From contig NZ_FTMA01000010.1 in assembly GCF_900155985.1 (NCBI RefSeq), positions 1 through 64,000 on the forward strand: 64,000 bases of DNA, given 5' to 3'. The notes under the pieces are model-generated. The model made no database searches. It saw nothing but the letters and a program-made list of their open reading frames with translations, and was not told the DNA's origin. Source of the stretch: Maribacter ulvicola (GTDB lineage: Bacteria > Bacteroidota > Bacteroidia > Flavobacteriales > Flavobacteriaceae). A program made the translations under genes and the position numbers. This document shows positions 17,892-26,960 of this stretch, one piece after another (within the stretch, counting starts at the first letter, position 1; each line of letters begins with the position of its first letter).

Positions 17892-19007
17892 TTATTGAAG
17901 TTTAACCATGACAAATACTTCTAATTCAAACATCCTAATGATTTCGTTAGGGTCTGCATCAAATGTTTCAAATACATAACGAATTTTAGTGGCATTAATG
18001 CCCGTATAGTCACCCGTAAATACTTTTTGATTATTACCGGTAACCTCTTCTAGAACATTCCATTCTCCATCTATTTCGTATTCTAAAACAAAATTGGAAA
18101 TTGGCGAATCGTCATGTACTCTGACCCTATTAATATCAACTTCACCTTCCAAGTCTATCTCGATCCAATGGCTACCTACTTCACGGGCATTGATCCAACG
18201 AGATTCGTTCACACCAATGATACCATCCACTGCCTTCTCCGCAACATAAGTATCATTTAGACTACTACTAGCTATTACAGGCTTGTTTAAAGCTACATTT
18301 TCTAATTTCTCTATTGCAGGAACAATCTCTTCTGCCTTAAATGTGTCTATACTATTATTTGGACGGTAAATTGTTGAATAGGAAATTGGTGTACTGAAAT
18401 CTGGATTGCTCAGAAAGATTTTTTCCACTAATTCATCTGCGCCAAAAGTTAATACAAAATTCTCTGATCCATTATTATAGGTTAATTCTATACCCTGATC
18501 ATCTTCGTTTAAAGCTGAACTGAATTCTAGATTAATTCCTTCATCGGTTACCTCAAAACCTGTTACCAATCTATTATTTAAAGATTTACGATAATTTTCA
18601 CCATAGACCTTACCAATAGTTTTAAACGGAATAGATTTTGTTCCGTTATCATCGTCGGTTACTAGTGTGAAGGTGTAATCATTTTCTAGAATACTTTCAT
18701 TCTCTCCAATAATGAAGCTAAATTTTTCTTCACTCTCTTGTTTTTCAATAGGCACTCTAACCTCACGGTCAACCCCTAACTCTAACCAATTAACAGTTAA
18801 GAACTTTGCACGCCGATCACTTAAATAATAATGAAACTCAATTCGTTCATCACCACCTAAGGCTATTAGAGAATCTACTTTACCAACATAATTGATTTCA
18901 CCATCTTTCAACCATTCTTCATGAAATTGATTCATATCTTGATTACATGATGACATCACTATCAATAACACAACCGCTATACTATATATATAATTTAATC
19001 TATTCAT
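17892..19007 (-). CDS. surface lipoprotein, DUF4998-like plus discoidin (F5/8C) domain
   Basis: 371 residues: lipoprotein signal MNRLNYIYSIAVVLLIVMSS then the lipobox Cys, a DUF4998-like N-terminal part (HEEWLKDGEINYVGKVDSL, about 25-230), and a C-terminal discoidin/F5-8C carbohydrate-binding domain (about 240-370: NVALNKPVIASSSLNDTYVA, KAVDGIIGVNESRWI, GSHWIEIDLEGEVDINRVRV). Last gene of the region B operon, 12 nt after the DUF5000-type gene. It most likely binds glycan at the cell surface alongside SusCD. Confidence 0.75.
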   Translation of the reverse strand: MNRLNYIYSIAVVLLIVMSSCNQDMNQFHEEWLKDGEINYVGKVDSLIALGGDERIEFHYYLSDRRAKFLTVNWLELGVDREVRVPIEKQESEEKFSFIIGENESILENDYTFTLVTDDDNGTKSIPFKTIGKVYGENYRKSLNNRLVTGFEVTDEGINLEFSSALNEDDQGIELTYNNGSENFVLTFGADELVEKIFLSNPDFSTPISYSTIYRPNNSIDTFKAEEIVPAIEKLENVALNKPVIASSSLNDTYVAEKAVDGIIGVNESRWINAREVGSHWIEIDLEGEVDINRVRVHDDSPISNFVLEYEIDGEWNVLEEVTGNNQKVFTGDYTGINATKIRYVFETFDADPNEIIRMFELEVFVMVKLQ

Positions 19008-19019
19008 TTTAACTGTCTT

Positions 19020-20207
19020 TTAATTAATACGTTGTCCCCAAAATCTCAATTCTGCCAACCACATACGATCTGTTTTTCCCCAACTTTCTAATGTTACAAA
19101 TCTTAAATATTGATAGGAACTAGCATTGATATCTACCTCAAAATCCATTCCTGCATTAAAATATGCGATATCTTCTTCAGTTGGTGCTATCTCTGCAGAA
19201 TTGCCCGAGGGCTTTTCATCATACCACTCTCCTATAGTTTCCCAACCATCTTCACTTGTTGGGTTATTAGCTATGGCTTGATCATTAGTCCCTAAAAGCA
19301 CAATGCGTCGTGGATGACTATGCCCATAGATAAAATCATTTCTAGACCACATTTTAAAACGACTTAGTTTAATTTCCTCGCCCAAGTTCATTGTAAAATA
19401 GACTTTATCTATTCCGCTACCGAAAATACTGTAACTTTCTTTTCCTGTTGAACCATTCCACAATACACCAAAACCGTCATTATATGATACCGCATTAAAA
19501 TCAGGATTATGCGGAAGTTCCCTAAAATTATCAGACTCAATTTGTTCTTCAAATAAAGGCGTAGCATTAAATTTCAACGTATCTGTACGTTGTCCGAATT
19601 CATCTCGTATTACCGCACCATATTCACTACTTATTGCTTCTAACCCACGTATTTTAACATCTATATCAGAAGCTGTAGAGTAAATACTCTTAAAATTCTC
19701 ATACGTTGCACTTTCAGAATTGAACGTCAAAAACTCAACAATGATGTCTTCCTCCGTTGCGTTTTGCCATGACAAACCTATACCTCCAAATATGGCATTA
19801 TAGGTCATAGATTCTAAAATATCGAACATGGGGTTGTCTAGCGGCTCTATTTCAACCTTGGTAACTTCAGAATAATTAAAGCTTTTATCTATCGCATATA
19901 CTTTAACAGGAACCTTTTTTGAATTTAAAAATCCATTTAGCTTCATTGTATTTGTAAAAGCCGATGCCCTTACTACTACTTCATTGCCTAATGAATTAAT
20001 ATATTCAGCTTCTACATAGAGTAGGTCCTCATCTGTTGGTTTAGTGTACGTTAGAACACTATACCCTTTTTCATTTTGCACTTTTATATCGGTAACTATC
20101 CCAGTAGGTGTACTGTCTATTGGAAATTGCCCTCGGTTATCATCTTCTTCGCATGACATTATACCTAAAGACATGCTGATAATGGAATAAAAAATTATTT
20201 TTTTCAT
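19020..20207 (-). CDS. surface lipoprotein of the DUF4959/DUF5126/DUF5000 type
   Basis: 395 residues, lipoprotein signal ending at a Cys near residue 19 (IMSCEEDDNRG). The N-terminal third (FPIDSTPTGIVTDIKVQNEK, YTKPTDEDLLYVEAEY) matches DUF4959; the middle (GGIGLSWQNATEEDIIVEFL) DUF5126; the C-terminal part (YNDGFGVLWNGSTGKE, RFKMWSRNDFIYGHSHPRR, WLAELRFWG) the DUF5000 discoidin-like fold. Such proteins follow SusD in many Bacteroidota PULs and act as surface glycan-binding proteins. Only 12 nt from susD. Confidence 0.78.
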   Translation of the reverse strand: MKKIIFYSIISMSLGIMSCEEDDNRGQFPIDSTPTGIVTDIKVQNEKGYSVLTYTKPTDEDLLYVEAEYINSLGNEVVVRASAFTNTMKLNGFLNSKKVPVKVYAIDKSFNYSEVTKVEIEPLDNPMFDILESMTYNAIFGGIGLSWQNATEEDIIVEFLTFNSESATYENFKSIYSTASDIDVKIRGLEAISSEYGAVIRDEFGQRTDTLKFNATPLFEEQIESDNFRELPHNPDFNAVSYNDGFGVLWNGSTGKESYSIFGSGIDKVYFTMNLGEEIKLSRFKMWSRNDFIYGHSHPRRIVLLGTNDQAIANNPTSEDGWETIGEWYDEKPSGNSAEIAPTEEDIAYFNAGMDFEVDINASSYQYLRFVTLESWGKTDRMWLAELRFWGQRIN

Positions 20208-20219
20208 CTTTTCATTTTT

Positions 20220-22124
20220 TTACCACAATGGATTCTGAACTAAATTTTTGTTGATACGTAAATTCTGTGTCGAAATAGGCAAAAAGTAATCTCGACTAAA
20301 GAATTGCTGTTGATCGATCTGTATAATCTGATTAAAGGTGCTTGTTTCTTCACCAATAACATTAAAACCTTCAATTGGTTTTGTCATGGCATTATCTGCT
20401 ATCTTCCATCTTCTGATATCAAAATACCGTTTACCTTCAAAGGCTAGTTCAGCGGTTCTTTCATGCTGAATGATTTCACGCATACCTTCCTTGCTCCCCA
20501 CTTTATCAGGAAATTTGCTAAACATGGTCCAGCTTTCTACTACACCTTGTAAACCTGCTACTTGTCTTACTGCATCAATTGCATTATATACTTCAGTATT
20601 AGGAGCATCCAAGCTCTCGTTCAATGCCTCTGCATAGAACAAATAGAGTTCTGCTAAGCGATAAATTGAAAAGGTACCGGTAACCGTTACGTTACTACCA
20701 GAATTTAAATAGGCAGAGTTGACATGAACTAGTTTACGACAATATAAACCTGTGGGCGAAAAACGAAGTGAACCATTTTTTCCTTGCTCTTCTCCTGCTT
20801 TCATATTAAATACATAACTCTCTTCACTTGGGCTTGCACCTTGATCAACATCCTTAAACCTACCATTACCAAACCAACGTGATCCATCAAACGCTAAATT
20901 AGAATAGTAACGCGGCTCACGTAAAATATTCAATTGCATGGTTTCATAATTTGGTTGTGCATAGTATTTTTCTGATTCTGGAACTTGAACTACATCATAC
21001 CTTTGTTCATACGGATAGGTTTTATCTTCATCTATTGGCACTCCGTTATTGGAATAGAAAAATTTGGTACTGGCTAAAGTAGGAGCTATATATGGGTTAT
21101 AAGGAGCCCATGTTTGTTGGGCCTGAGAAAAATATGGGGTTACTCGTCTTACATTACCTCCACTATATCTATTGGTAGCAAATATAATTTCAGAATTCCA
21201 TCGTTCCATCACACATTGCTTTCTATTTAATACCACGCGTGTTTCCTCTGATATGTCAGGATACTCTACCACTTGATAAAAAGAGTGTCCGGCAGCTAAA
21301 GCAAAATCAAGCGCTTCTTTACTTGCCTCAGCAGCAATAGTCCACTTATTTTGATCAAAACTATCACTATATAAAGAAGTTCCATCATTATTGGCCAACC
21401 CAACTAGGTCACTATTACCATTATATAGAGGACTAGCAGCTGTAATTAACATTTCAGCCTTTAAGGTAGCTGCAACCACTTTTGTTATATGACCGGCATC
21501 TGTACTAATATTCACAATTTGTTCTGGTAAAACTTCAATTGCCTCATCTAATATTCCTGTTAAATACTCAATAGATAAGTCATACGGTTCGCGACTAAGT
21601 CTTGTTTCTTCTATATCTACATCTACCGGTAAATTTTCTCGAATAACAGGTACTGCACCATAAAGCTTCATTAACTGAAAATGATAGAGCACCTTTAAAA
21701 ATTTAACTTCGGCGATCCATTGCTCTCTTTCGTTAACCGACAGATCGGCACTAACGTTTGGCACTTCTTCTAAAAAGGTATTACATACTCTAATACCATC
21801 GTACATCGTATTCCACTGATCAAAATATGGATTATCGGCCGTTTGAAGTCCTTTGCGCATTAAAATACCGCGTCTACCATATTCTGATCCATAAAATGGA
21901 TTTGGATCTATATAAAACTCATCACTACCACTCTGTGCAGGGTTATTTACAATATCTTGATAACTGGGTATATAACTATAACACGTAGCCAAGTATCTCA
22001 AGGTGGTTGTTCTGTCTTGAAAAGCGTGTTCTAACGTAGCCACGTTATCAGGTACAACATCTAAATAATCATCACAACTAAATGACAATAATGTGATGAA
22101 TGCTATTATTACATTCTTTTTCAT
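20220..22124 (-). CDS. susD-like: RagB/SusD-family outer-membrane lipoprotein
   Basis: 634 residues using the ATG at 22124 (MKKNVIIAFITLLSFSC lipoprotein signal); the longer frame opens with TTG at 22226 and adds 34 non-signal residues. SusD marks: REQWIAEVKFLKVLYHFQLM, KLYGAVPVIRENLPVD, KVVAATLKAEMLITAASPLY, ERTAELAFEGKRYFDIRRWK and a C-terminal NPLW. The gene begins 102 nt after susC; this spacer contains a CCGG-centred near-palindrome (22174-22186). It should present the region B glycan to SusC. Confidence 0.95.
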   Translation of the reverse strand: MKKNVIIAFITLLSFSCDDYLDVVPDNVATLEHAFQDRTTTLRYLATCYSYIPSYQDIVNNPAQSGSDEFYIDPNPFYGSEYGRRGILMRKGLQTADNPYFDQWNTMYDGIRVCNTFLEEVPNVSADLSVNEREQWIAEVKFLKVLYHFQLMKLYGAVPVIRENLPVDVDIEETRLSREPYDLSIEYLTGILDEAIEVLPEQIVNISTDAGHITKVVAATLKAEMLITAASPLYNGNSDLVGLANNDGTSLYSDSFDQNKWTIAAEASKEALDFALAAGHSFYQVVEYPDISEETRVVLNRKQCVMERWNSEIIFATNRYSGGNVRRVTPYFSQAQQTWAPYNPYIAPTLASTKFFYSNNGVPIDEDKTYPYEQRYDVVQVPESEKYYAQPNYETMQLNILREPRYYSNLAFDGSRWFGNGRFKDVDQGASPSEESYVFNMKAGEEQGKNGSLRFSPTGLYCRKLVHVNSAYLNSGSNVTVTGTFSIYRLAELYLFYAEALNESLDAPNTEVYNAIDAVRQVAGLQGVVESWTMFSKFPDKVGSKEGMREIIQHERTAELAFEGKRYFDIRRWKIADNAMTKPIEGFNVIGEETSTFNQIIQIDQQQFFSRDYFLPISTQNLRINKNLVQNPLW

Positions 22125-22226
22125 TTTGTTAATCTTTATAATTTTAACGTTCGTTTTATTTATTCGACTTTGACGATACCGGAACGTAAGTCCAAGGTCT
22201 AGTTTATGTTTTATAAGGAATCTCAA

Positions 22227-25200
22227 CTACAAACCAATTAAGATACCTGCATTGTATACCTTTTGTATAGGATACTTAAAACCATTACCCGCCATTTCTG
22301 GATCCCAAAGTTTAAATTTGCTAAAGGTCATTAGGTTATTACCTGATAAATATATTCTAGCACTTCTTAATCCAAATTTCTCGCTTAATTTGCTAGGAAT
22401 AGAGTATCCTACTTCTAAGGATTTCCATCTTAAAAATGCGCCATCTCTCATCCACCATGTACTTGTTTTTTGGTTATTCTCCAAAGACCTATCGGTTAAA
22501 CGAGGCCAAAAAGCTTTTGGATCAGGATTACTTTCAGACCAATGATCATCTGCAATGACTTTCAACAAAGCATTTTTTCCTCCATCATTTCTGACAAACG
22601 GCTGTATTGTAGATGATTGTATAAAAAAGCTTTCATTCGCCAAACCTTGGAAAAAACTAGATATATCAAAACCTTTGTAACCACCACTGAATCCAAATCC
22701 ATAAACAATTTCAGGACGGGTAGGATTACCTATAGCTACTTGATCATCAAAACTAATTTTACCGTCTAAATTGATATCACGATACTTAATATCACCAGGA
22801 CCGTAGGAACCAAAGGTCTGAATTGGGCTATTGTCCACATCTGCCTGATCAATAAATAATCTTTCTGCTACATAGCCCCAAGTTTGTGTAGTAGGGTAAC
22901 CGGTTCTATTTAACCAAGGTGTTTCTGATCTATCGACATCTTCGTAGTACTCAAACTCACTAACGGCATAGGTAAAGTTACCTCTTAAACTCAACCATAG
23001 TCCGTTGGTCCAACTTTCATTATAATCCAGCGATAAATCAAAACCATAGCCTTTTGCTTTACCCACGTTTGCTGTTGGTGTTTGCAATAGCCCCATAGAG
23101 ACGGGTACAGAGGCTCTTGTCATTAAGATATTTTCTCGGTTTTCAGTATAATAATCCGCTATGAAATTGAATTTCTCAAATATATTCGCCTCTAGACCTA
23201 GGTTTAACTTTTTTGAAGTTTCCCAAGTTATCTTATCATTCGGATATCGTATTGTAGATACCCCTGGGCTATACACGCTACCAAATTCTCCCCAAGAATA
23301 TCCCCTAGAGTCGTCAATTAAATTAATATTCGACAAATAAAAGAAACGATCATACTCGTTACCTATGGCGTCTGTACCCGATAAACCATATGTTGCCTTA
23401 AATTTCATGGATGTAAACACTTTGTCCAGTGCAGTCTTTTTCCAGAAATCTTCATTAGATATTACATAACCTAAACCTGTAGAAGGAAAAAAGCCCCAAC
23501 GATTCTTTTTTGCAAATCTTTCACTACCATTTAATCCAAAATTGAATTCTGCAAAATATTTATCCTTATAACCATAGGTAAAACGCCCGGCATAGCCTAA
23601 ATTTTTATGAGGTAAGGACGATGTTAAATCATCTCCTGGTTCTTCATAATTTCTACCGGTAGCAACAAGCATTCCCGTTACATCATGAGTATTAGAAATA
23701 TTCTTATTATAATTAAGAACCATTTCATAATAATTAGATGCATTTACTACTTTCTCCGATGGCAAATAATCTAAAAACTCAGTTCCCTGTTCCGGGTTTT
23801 TTGCGGTTAGAAAAAATGAATCTTCAGTAGAATTGTATGTACCAGGTGTTACATAATAATAGTATGGATTGTATTGTCTTTGTGCATCAAAAGATGATGT
23901 TCTGTCCGTTGATAATAAAAATTTAGCTTTAAGTCCTTCTGTAATAAAATCAAAATCCTGATTAACAACTACTTGGGTTTTCATTTGCGTGTAGGTAGAT
24001 TCTTTAAAACCTTTGACCATTTCAGCATACGGATTTAAATAATCTTCATCTGGGTCGTTACCAAACAAAAGGTGATTTCTTGGTGATAAGGAATGATCCG
24101 GTCTAAAAAAGGGTGAGAAAGCTACAGGATCCGCCCTTAAAACCATATTATAAGTATCATCACCACTAATAAGTGGTCCATTATAATCACGGAAATGACC
24201 ATTAAAACGAATAGTAACGTCTGTAGTTTTTGTAAGTTTTAAACCAACATTAGACCTTAATACAAATGATTTTACATTAATATTGTTATTAAAGTTATTT
24301 TGATCGTTCTCTTTTAGATTACCATTGTCTTCATTAAAAGTACCTGCCAAATAATAGGTAACCTTAGAAGAACCTCCACTGAGGTTAATATTTGTTCTAG
24401 AATTTATAACCTTATCCTTGAACAGAAAATCATACCAATCTGTTGCGGGATATACGTATGGGTTTGCTCCATTTTGTGTTTGCTCTATCTTTTCTAAACT
24501 ATAGAACCTATTAGCAAACGGGTCTCTAGCCAAGGTGGCCTCATTATGCAATTTCATATAAGAAATGGGATCGGCGAGATCTATTTCTTGGGTAGACATA
24601 CTTAGAGATTGTTCATGTCTTACATTAATTTTCAGCTTACCTTCCATACCGGTTTTTGTAGTTACATTGATAACTCCATTTCCACCTCTTGCACCATAGA
24701 CCGCAGTTGCAGCGGCATCCTTCATTATAGAAAAGGTATCAATATCATCTGGTTGCATAGCATTTAATTCACGTGTTGTAGATTCAACACCATCAATTAA
24801 AATAAGAGGACCAGAAGCATAACTAAATGAAGTAACACCACGAACAAAAAAATTGGCATCATCTGATCCCGGCTCACCAGAACGCTGATAAGAAATTAAA
24901 CCTGAGACCCTACCGGCCAATGCGGTAGATAAATTACTGGACGGAATTTTTAGTTCAGCTGGCTTTATCGTCTCAATAGAAGATACGACACTTGCTTTCT
25001 TTTGCTTTACACCAAATGCGGTCAGTACCACCTCTTTTAATTCTGCCGCATCTTCCTTTAATATTACATTAAGTACATTTTTACCATTTACTGCTAAGGT
25101 GACCGTCTTCATACCGACAAAACTGAACTGTAAAGAATCTGTTTCCGATACCTTACTGATCAAATAATCTCCGTCAAATCCGGTCATTGTGCCGTTGGTG

Positions 25201-25340
25201 CCGCCCTTTACCAAAACATTTACCCCCATAATAGGTTCATTAAATTCGTCGGTAACACGACCTGTTATTGATTTTTCCTGGGCTTGTAGTCCAAATATGG
25301 CACATATAAATAGCGCCATACTCATTATTTTTATTTCCAT
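22227..25340 (-). CDS. susC-like: SusC/RagA-family TonB-linked outer-membrane transporter
   Basis: 1037 residues from the ATG at 25340 (MEIKIMSMALFICAIFGLQA signal peptide); the longest frame adds 33 residues without signal character. Domains: regulatory beta-sandwich (ITGRVTDEFNEPIMGVNVLV, TMTGFDGDYLIS), linker LKEVVLTAFGVKQKKASVVS, TonB plug (FVRGVTSF, LILIDGVESTTRELN, IMKDAAATAVYGARGGNGVI) and a barrel ending KVYNAGILIGL. Partner of the SusD that follows. No glycoside hydrolase is in this operon, so its ligand must be processed by enzymes elsewhere, possibly the GH20 upstream. Confidence 0.95.
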   Translation of the reverse strand: MEIKIMSMALFICAIFGLQAQEKSITGRVTDEFNEPIMGVNVLVKGGTNGTMTGFDGDYLISKVSETDSLQFSFVGMKTVTLAVNGKNVLNVILKEDAAELKEVVLTAFGVKQKKASVVSSIETIKPAELKIPSSNLSTALAGRVSGLISYQRSGEPGSDDANFFVRGVTSFSYASGPLILIDGVESTTRELNAMQPDDIDTFSIMKDAAATAVYGARGGNGVINVTTKTGMEGKLKINVRHEQSLSMSTQEIDLADPISYMKLHNEATLARDPFANRFYSLEKIEQTQNGANPYVYPATDWYDFLFKDKVINSRTNINLSGGSSKVTYYLAGTFNEDNGNLKENDQNNFNNNINVKSFVLRSNVGLKLTKTTDVTIRFNGHFRDYNGPLISGDDTYNMVLRADPVAFSPFFRPDHSLSPRNHLLFGNDPDEDYLNPYAEMVKGFKESTYTQMKTQVVVNQDFDFITEGLKAKFLLSTDRTSSFDAQRQYNPYYYYVTPGTYNSTEDSFFLTAKNPEQGTEFLDYLPSEKVVNASNYYEMVLNYNKNISNTHDVTGMLVATGRNYEEPGDDLTSSLPHKNLGYAGRFTYGYKDKYFAEFNFGLNGSERFAKKNRWGFFPSTGLGYVISNEDFWKKTALDKVFTSMKFKATYGLSGTDAIGNEYDRFFYLSNINLIDDSRGYSWGEFGSVYSPGVSTIRYPNDKITWETSKKLNLGLEANIFEKFNFIADYYTENRENILMTRASVPVSMGLLQTPTANVGKAKGYGFDLSLDYNESWTNGLWLSLRGNFTYAVSEFEYYEDVDRSETPWLNRTGYPTTQTWGYVAERLFIDQADVDNSPIQTFGSYGPGDIKYRDINLDGKISFDDQVAIGNPTRPEIVYGFGFSGGYKGFDISSFFQGLANESFFIQSSTIQPFVRNDGGKNALLKVIADDHWSESNPDPKAFWPRLTDRSLENNQKTSTWWMRDGAFLRWKSLEVGYSIPSKLSEKFGLRSARIYLSGNNLMTFSKFKLWDPEMAGNGFKYPIQKVYNAGILIGL

Positions 25341-25773
25341 TGAGTTTGAATTAAGTTGTATTGTAGTTACTAAATGCTTGCTCTGATTTACTTTAATTAC
25401 TTCTCTTAAAATAACCTTATAGCCTATGAAACAAACCATTACACCGTAGTATTGTTAGTCACGTTTACTCTTTAAAAACTAAATGCCATACTTAATTTTA
25501 GACATAACAAAGCCATGAGCATATTGACATTTTTTATTTTTTTATGCCAACAGACTTATCATCATGCTGCAGTACTTCTTTAGTACTTATATTTTAAAAT
25601 AGCTATGAGGAGTAATTAATTCTATATGTTAAAATAGAAAAGCGATAGGTAAAGTTTACCCAGACAAAATTGTGATAATAATAACATTCATAATTTGGAT
25701 GGTTTAAGTTTATAATAAATTAACATTTAATTCATCTTATTCGCAATTTATTATACTTATTAATCCACGGTAG

Positions 25774-25806
25774 CGTTACCGGAAACGTTTTTATTTTACG
25801 GTACCG
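25774..25806. promoter_or_regulatory. candidate operator pair upstream of region B susC
   Basis: CGTTACCGGAAACG (25774-25787) is a near-palindrome centred on CCGG, and CGGTACCG (25799-25806) is a perfect 8-base palindrome 11 nt further. The first is LacI-family-like in form; a related CGATACCGGAACG lies at 22174-22186 before susD. They sit about 435-465 nt before the susC ATG. Assignment to a regulator is not possible here. Confidence 0.3.
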
Positions 25807-26827
25807 CTTTCGAAAACCCTAATGTATTGTTAAAACTGATTTCACTTTTAAGTCAGAACCTAAACTTTTCTTTAAAAAAAATCGCTTTTACATCAGTTAG
25901 AAGTAAGATGCTTATTTAATGTACCACAGGTTAATAGGTTTCAACCCTGTGCATTATTTGAAAAGTGTTTTTATTCAACTTGTCTTACCTAAACTTAATT
26001 ATGAAAAATGTATTTGGTAATAATCGCATCAAGATTCACCCAAGACATGTTTCTAATGAACCTATAAATATGCATGGGTTTGCTCTTAGAATAGGCAAAT
26101 AGGCTTCCCATTCTAAAGGCTAGACCCAAGGCATTTACCCTAAATATTTCAATAAAAAAAAGATTCATTAGATATAGTCTTATTGCGCAATATTATTCAA
26201 TCATTTTAGTTTAAAATCGTAGTTAATTCATATGTTTGGGTGGTATTACCGCCTAATAATGTTCTACAAATTCTGCAAAAATACTAGTGACATTTGACCC
26301 TAAAATCCTTTTACCAATCACTGCCGCCCTGTTAGTAGAAACCAGAGCCATCTAACACCTATGAGAATTTTATATTTAACCATAAATATTCTTTCTTTTA
26401 TTCATTCTGAGCCTTCATACGTATGTACTAACTATTACTTAATATAGTTTCTTAAAAACCCGTTATTAACTGATCAATGTGTACAACAACATCATATTGT
26501 TTATAAATTCATTTTTCTGTTCGCTGTTTTGCTTTAAGACACACTAGGCCCTTTACTATGCCTATTATTTTTTGTAACCCAGTAGGAACCATAAGGACAT
26601 TTTATATAATGTTGTAGATTCTTCTGTTTACTAACATTCACTAAATTTTTGTTTTGTTCTTGAAATCCATAAAAGACAACAAGTATTTAAAAGTACAATC
26701 ATACCAATATGGTTTTATATTCTTGACCCAAAAAAGTACAAACACTTACTTTAAATTTTAAGCTCAATTTATAGGTTGTGTTTAACTATAATATGAGGAT
26801 GCTATATTTCAGCCTTATTTTAAAAGT

Positions 26828-26863
26828 AAAAAGGAGAAAACCAATACTGGTCTCCTCCTTTTT
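26828..26863 (-). terminator. terminator of the GH20 gene
   Basis: Arms 26828-26842 and 26849-26863 pair over 15 bp in the minus transcript (two G-U wobbles), loop 6 nt, with U-runs within and after the 3' arm. About 97 nt after the GH20 stop codon. Confidence 0.75.
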
Positions 26864-26960
26864 AACATGATATACATTGTTCGTTTAATTGAACAATTTA
26901 GCATAATGTACGTCAACATTGTAGTTCACGTAACATTCCATATATAACTAATTGTTCTGA

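Larger units (their letters stand above)
25341..26960. other. 1.6-kb non-coding gap upstream of region B susC
   Basis: No gene of credible length on either strand. It includes the susC leader, two CCGG- or GGTACC-centred palindromes near 25774-25806, an imperfect inverted repeat at about 25918-25955, and the GH20 terminator at 26828-26863. Several short frames look faintly coding (plus 26001-26102; minus around 26540-26690), which may be remnants of decayed genes, but none has a start, length and homology I can defend. Confidence 0.4.

Noticed and set aside
26001-26102. 33-codon plus-strand frame in the 1.6-kb gap
   Set aside because: Too short, no family recognised; mentioned only as a possible relic.
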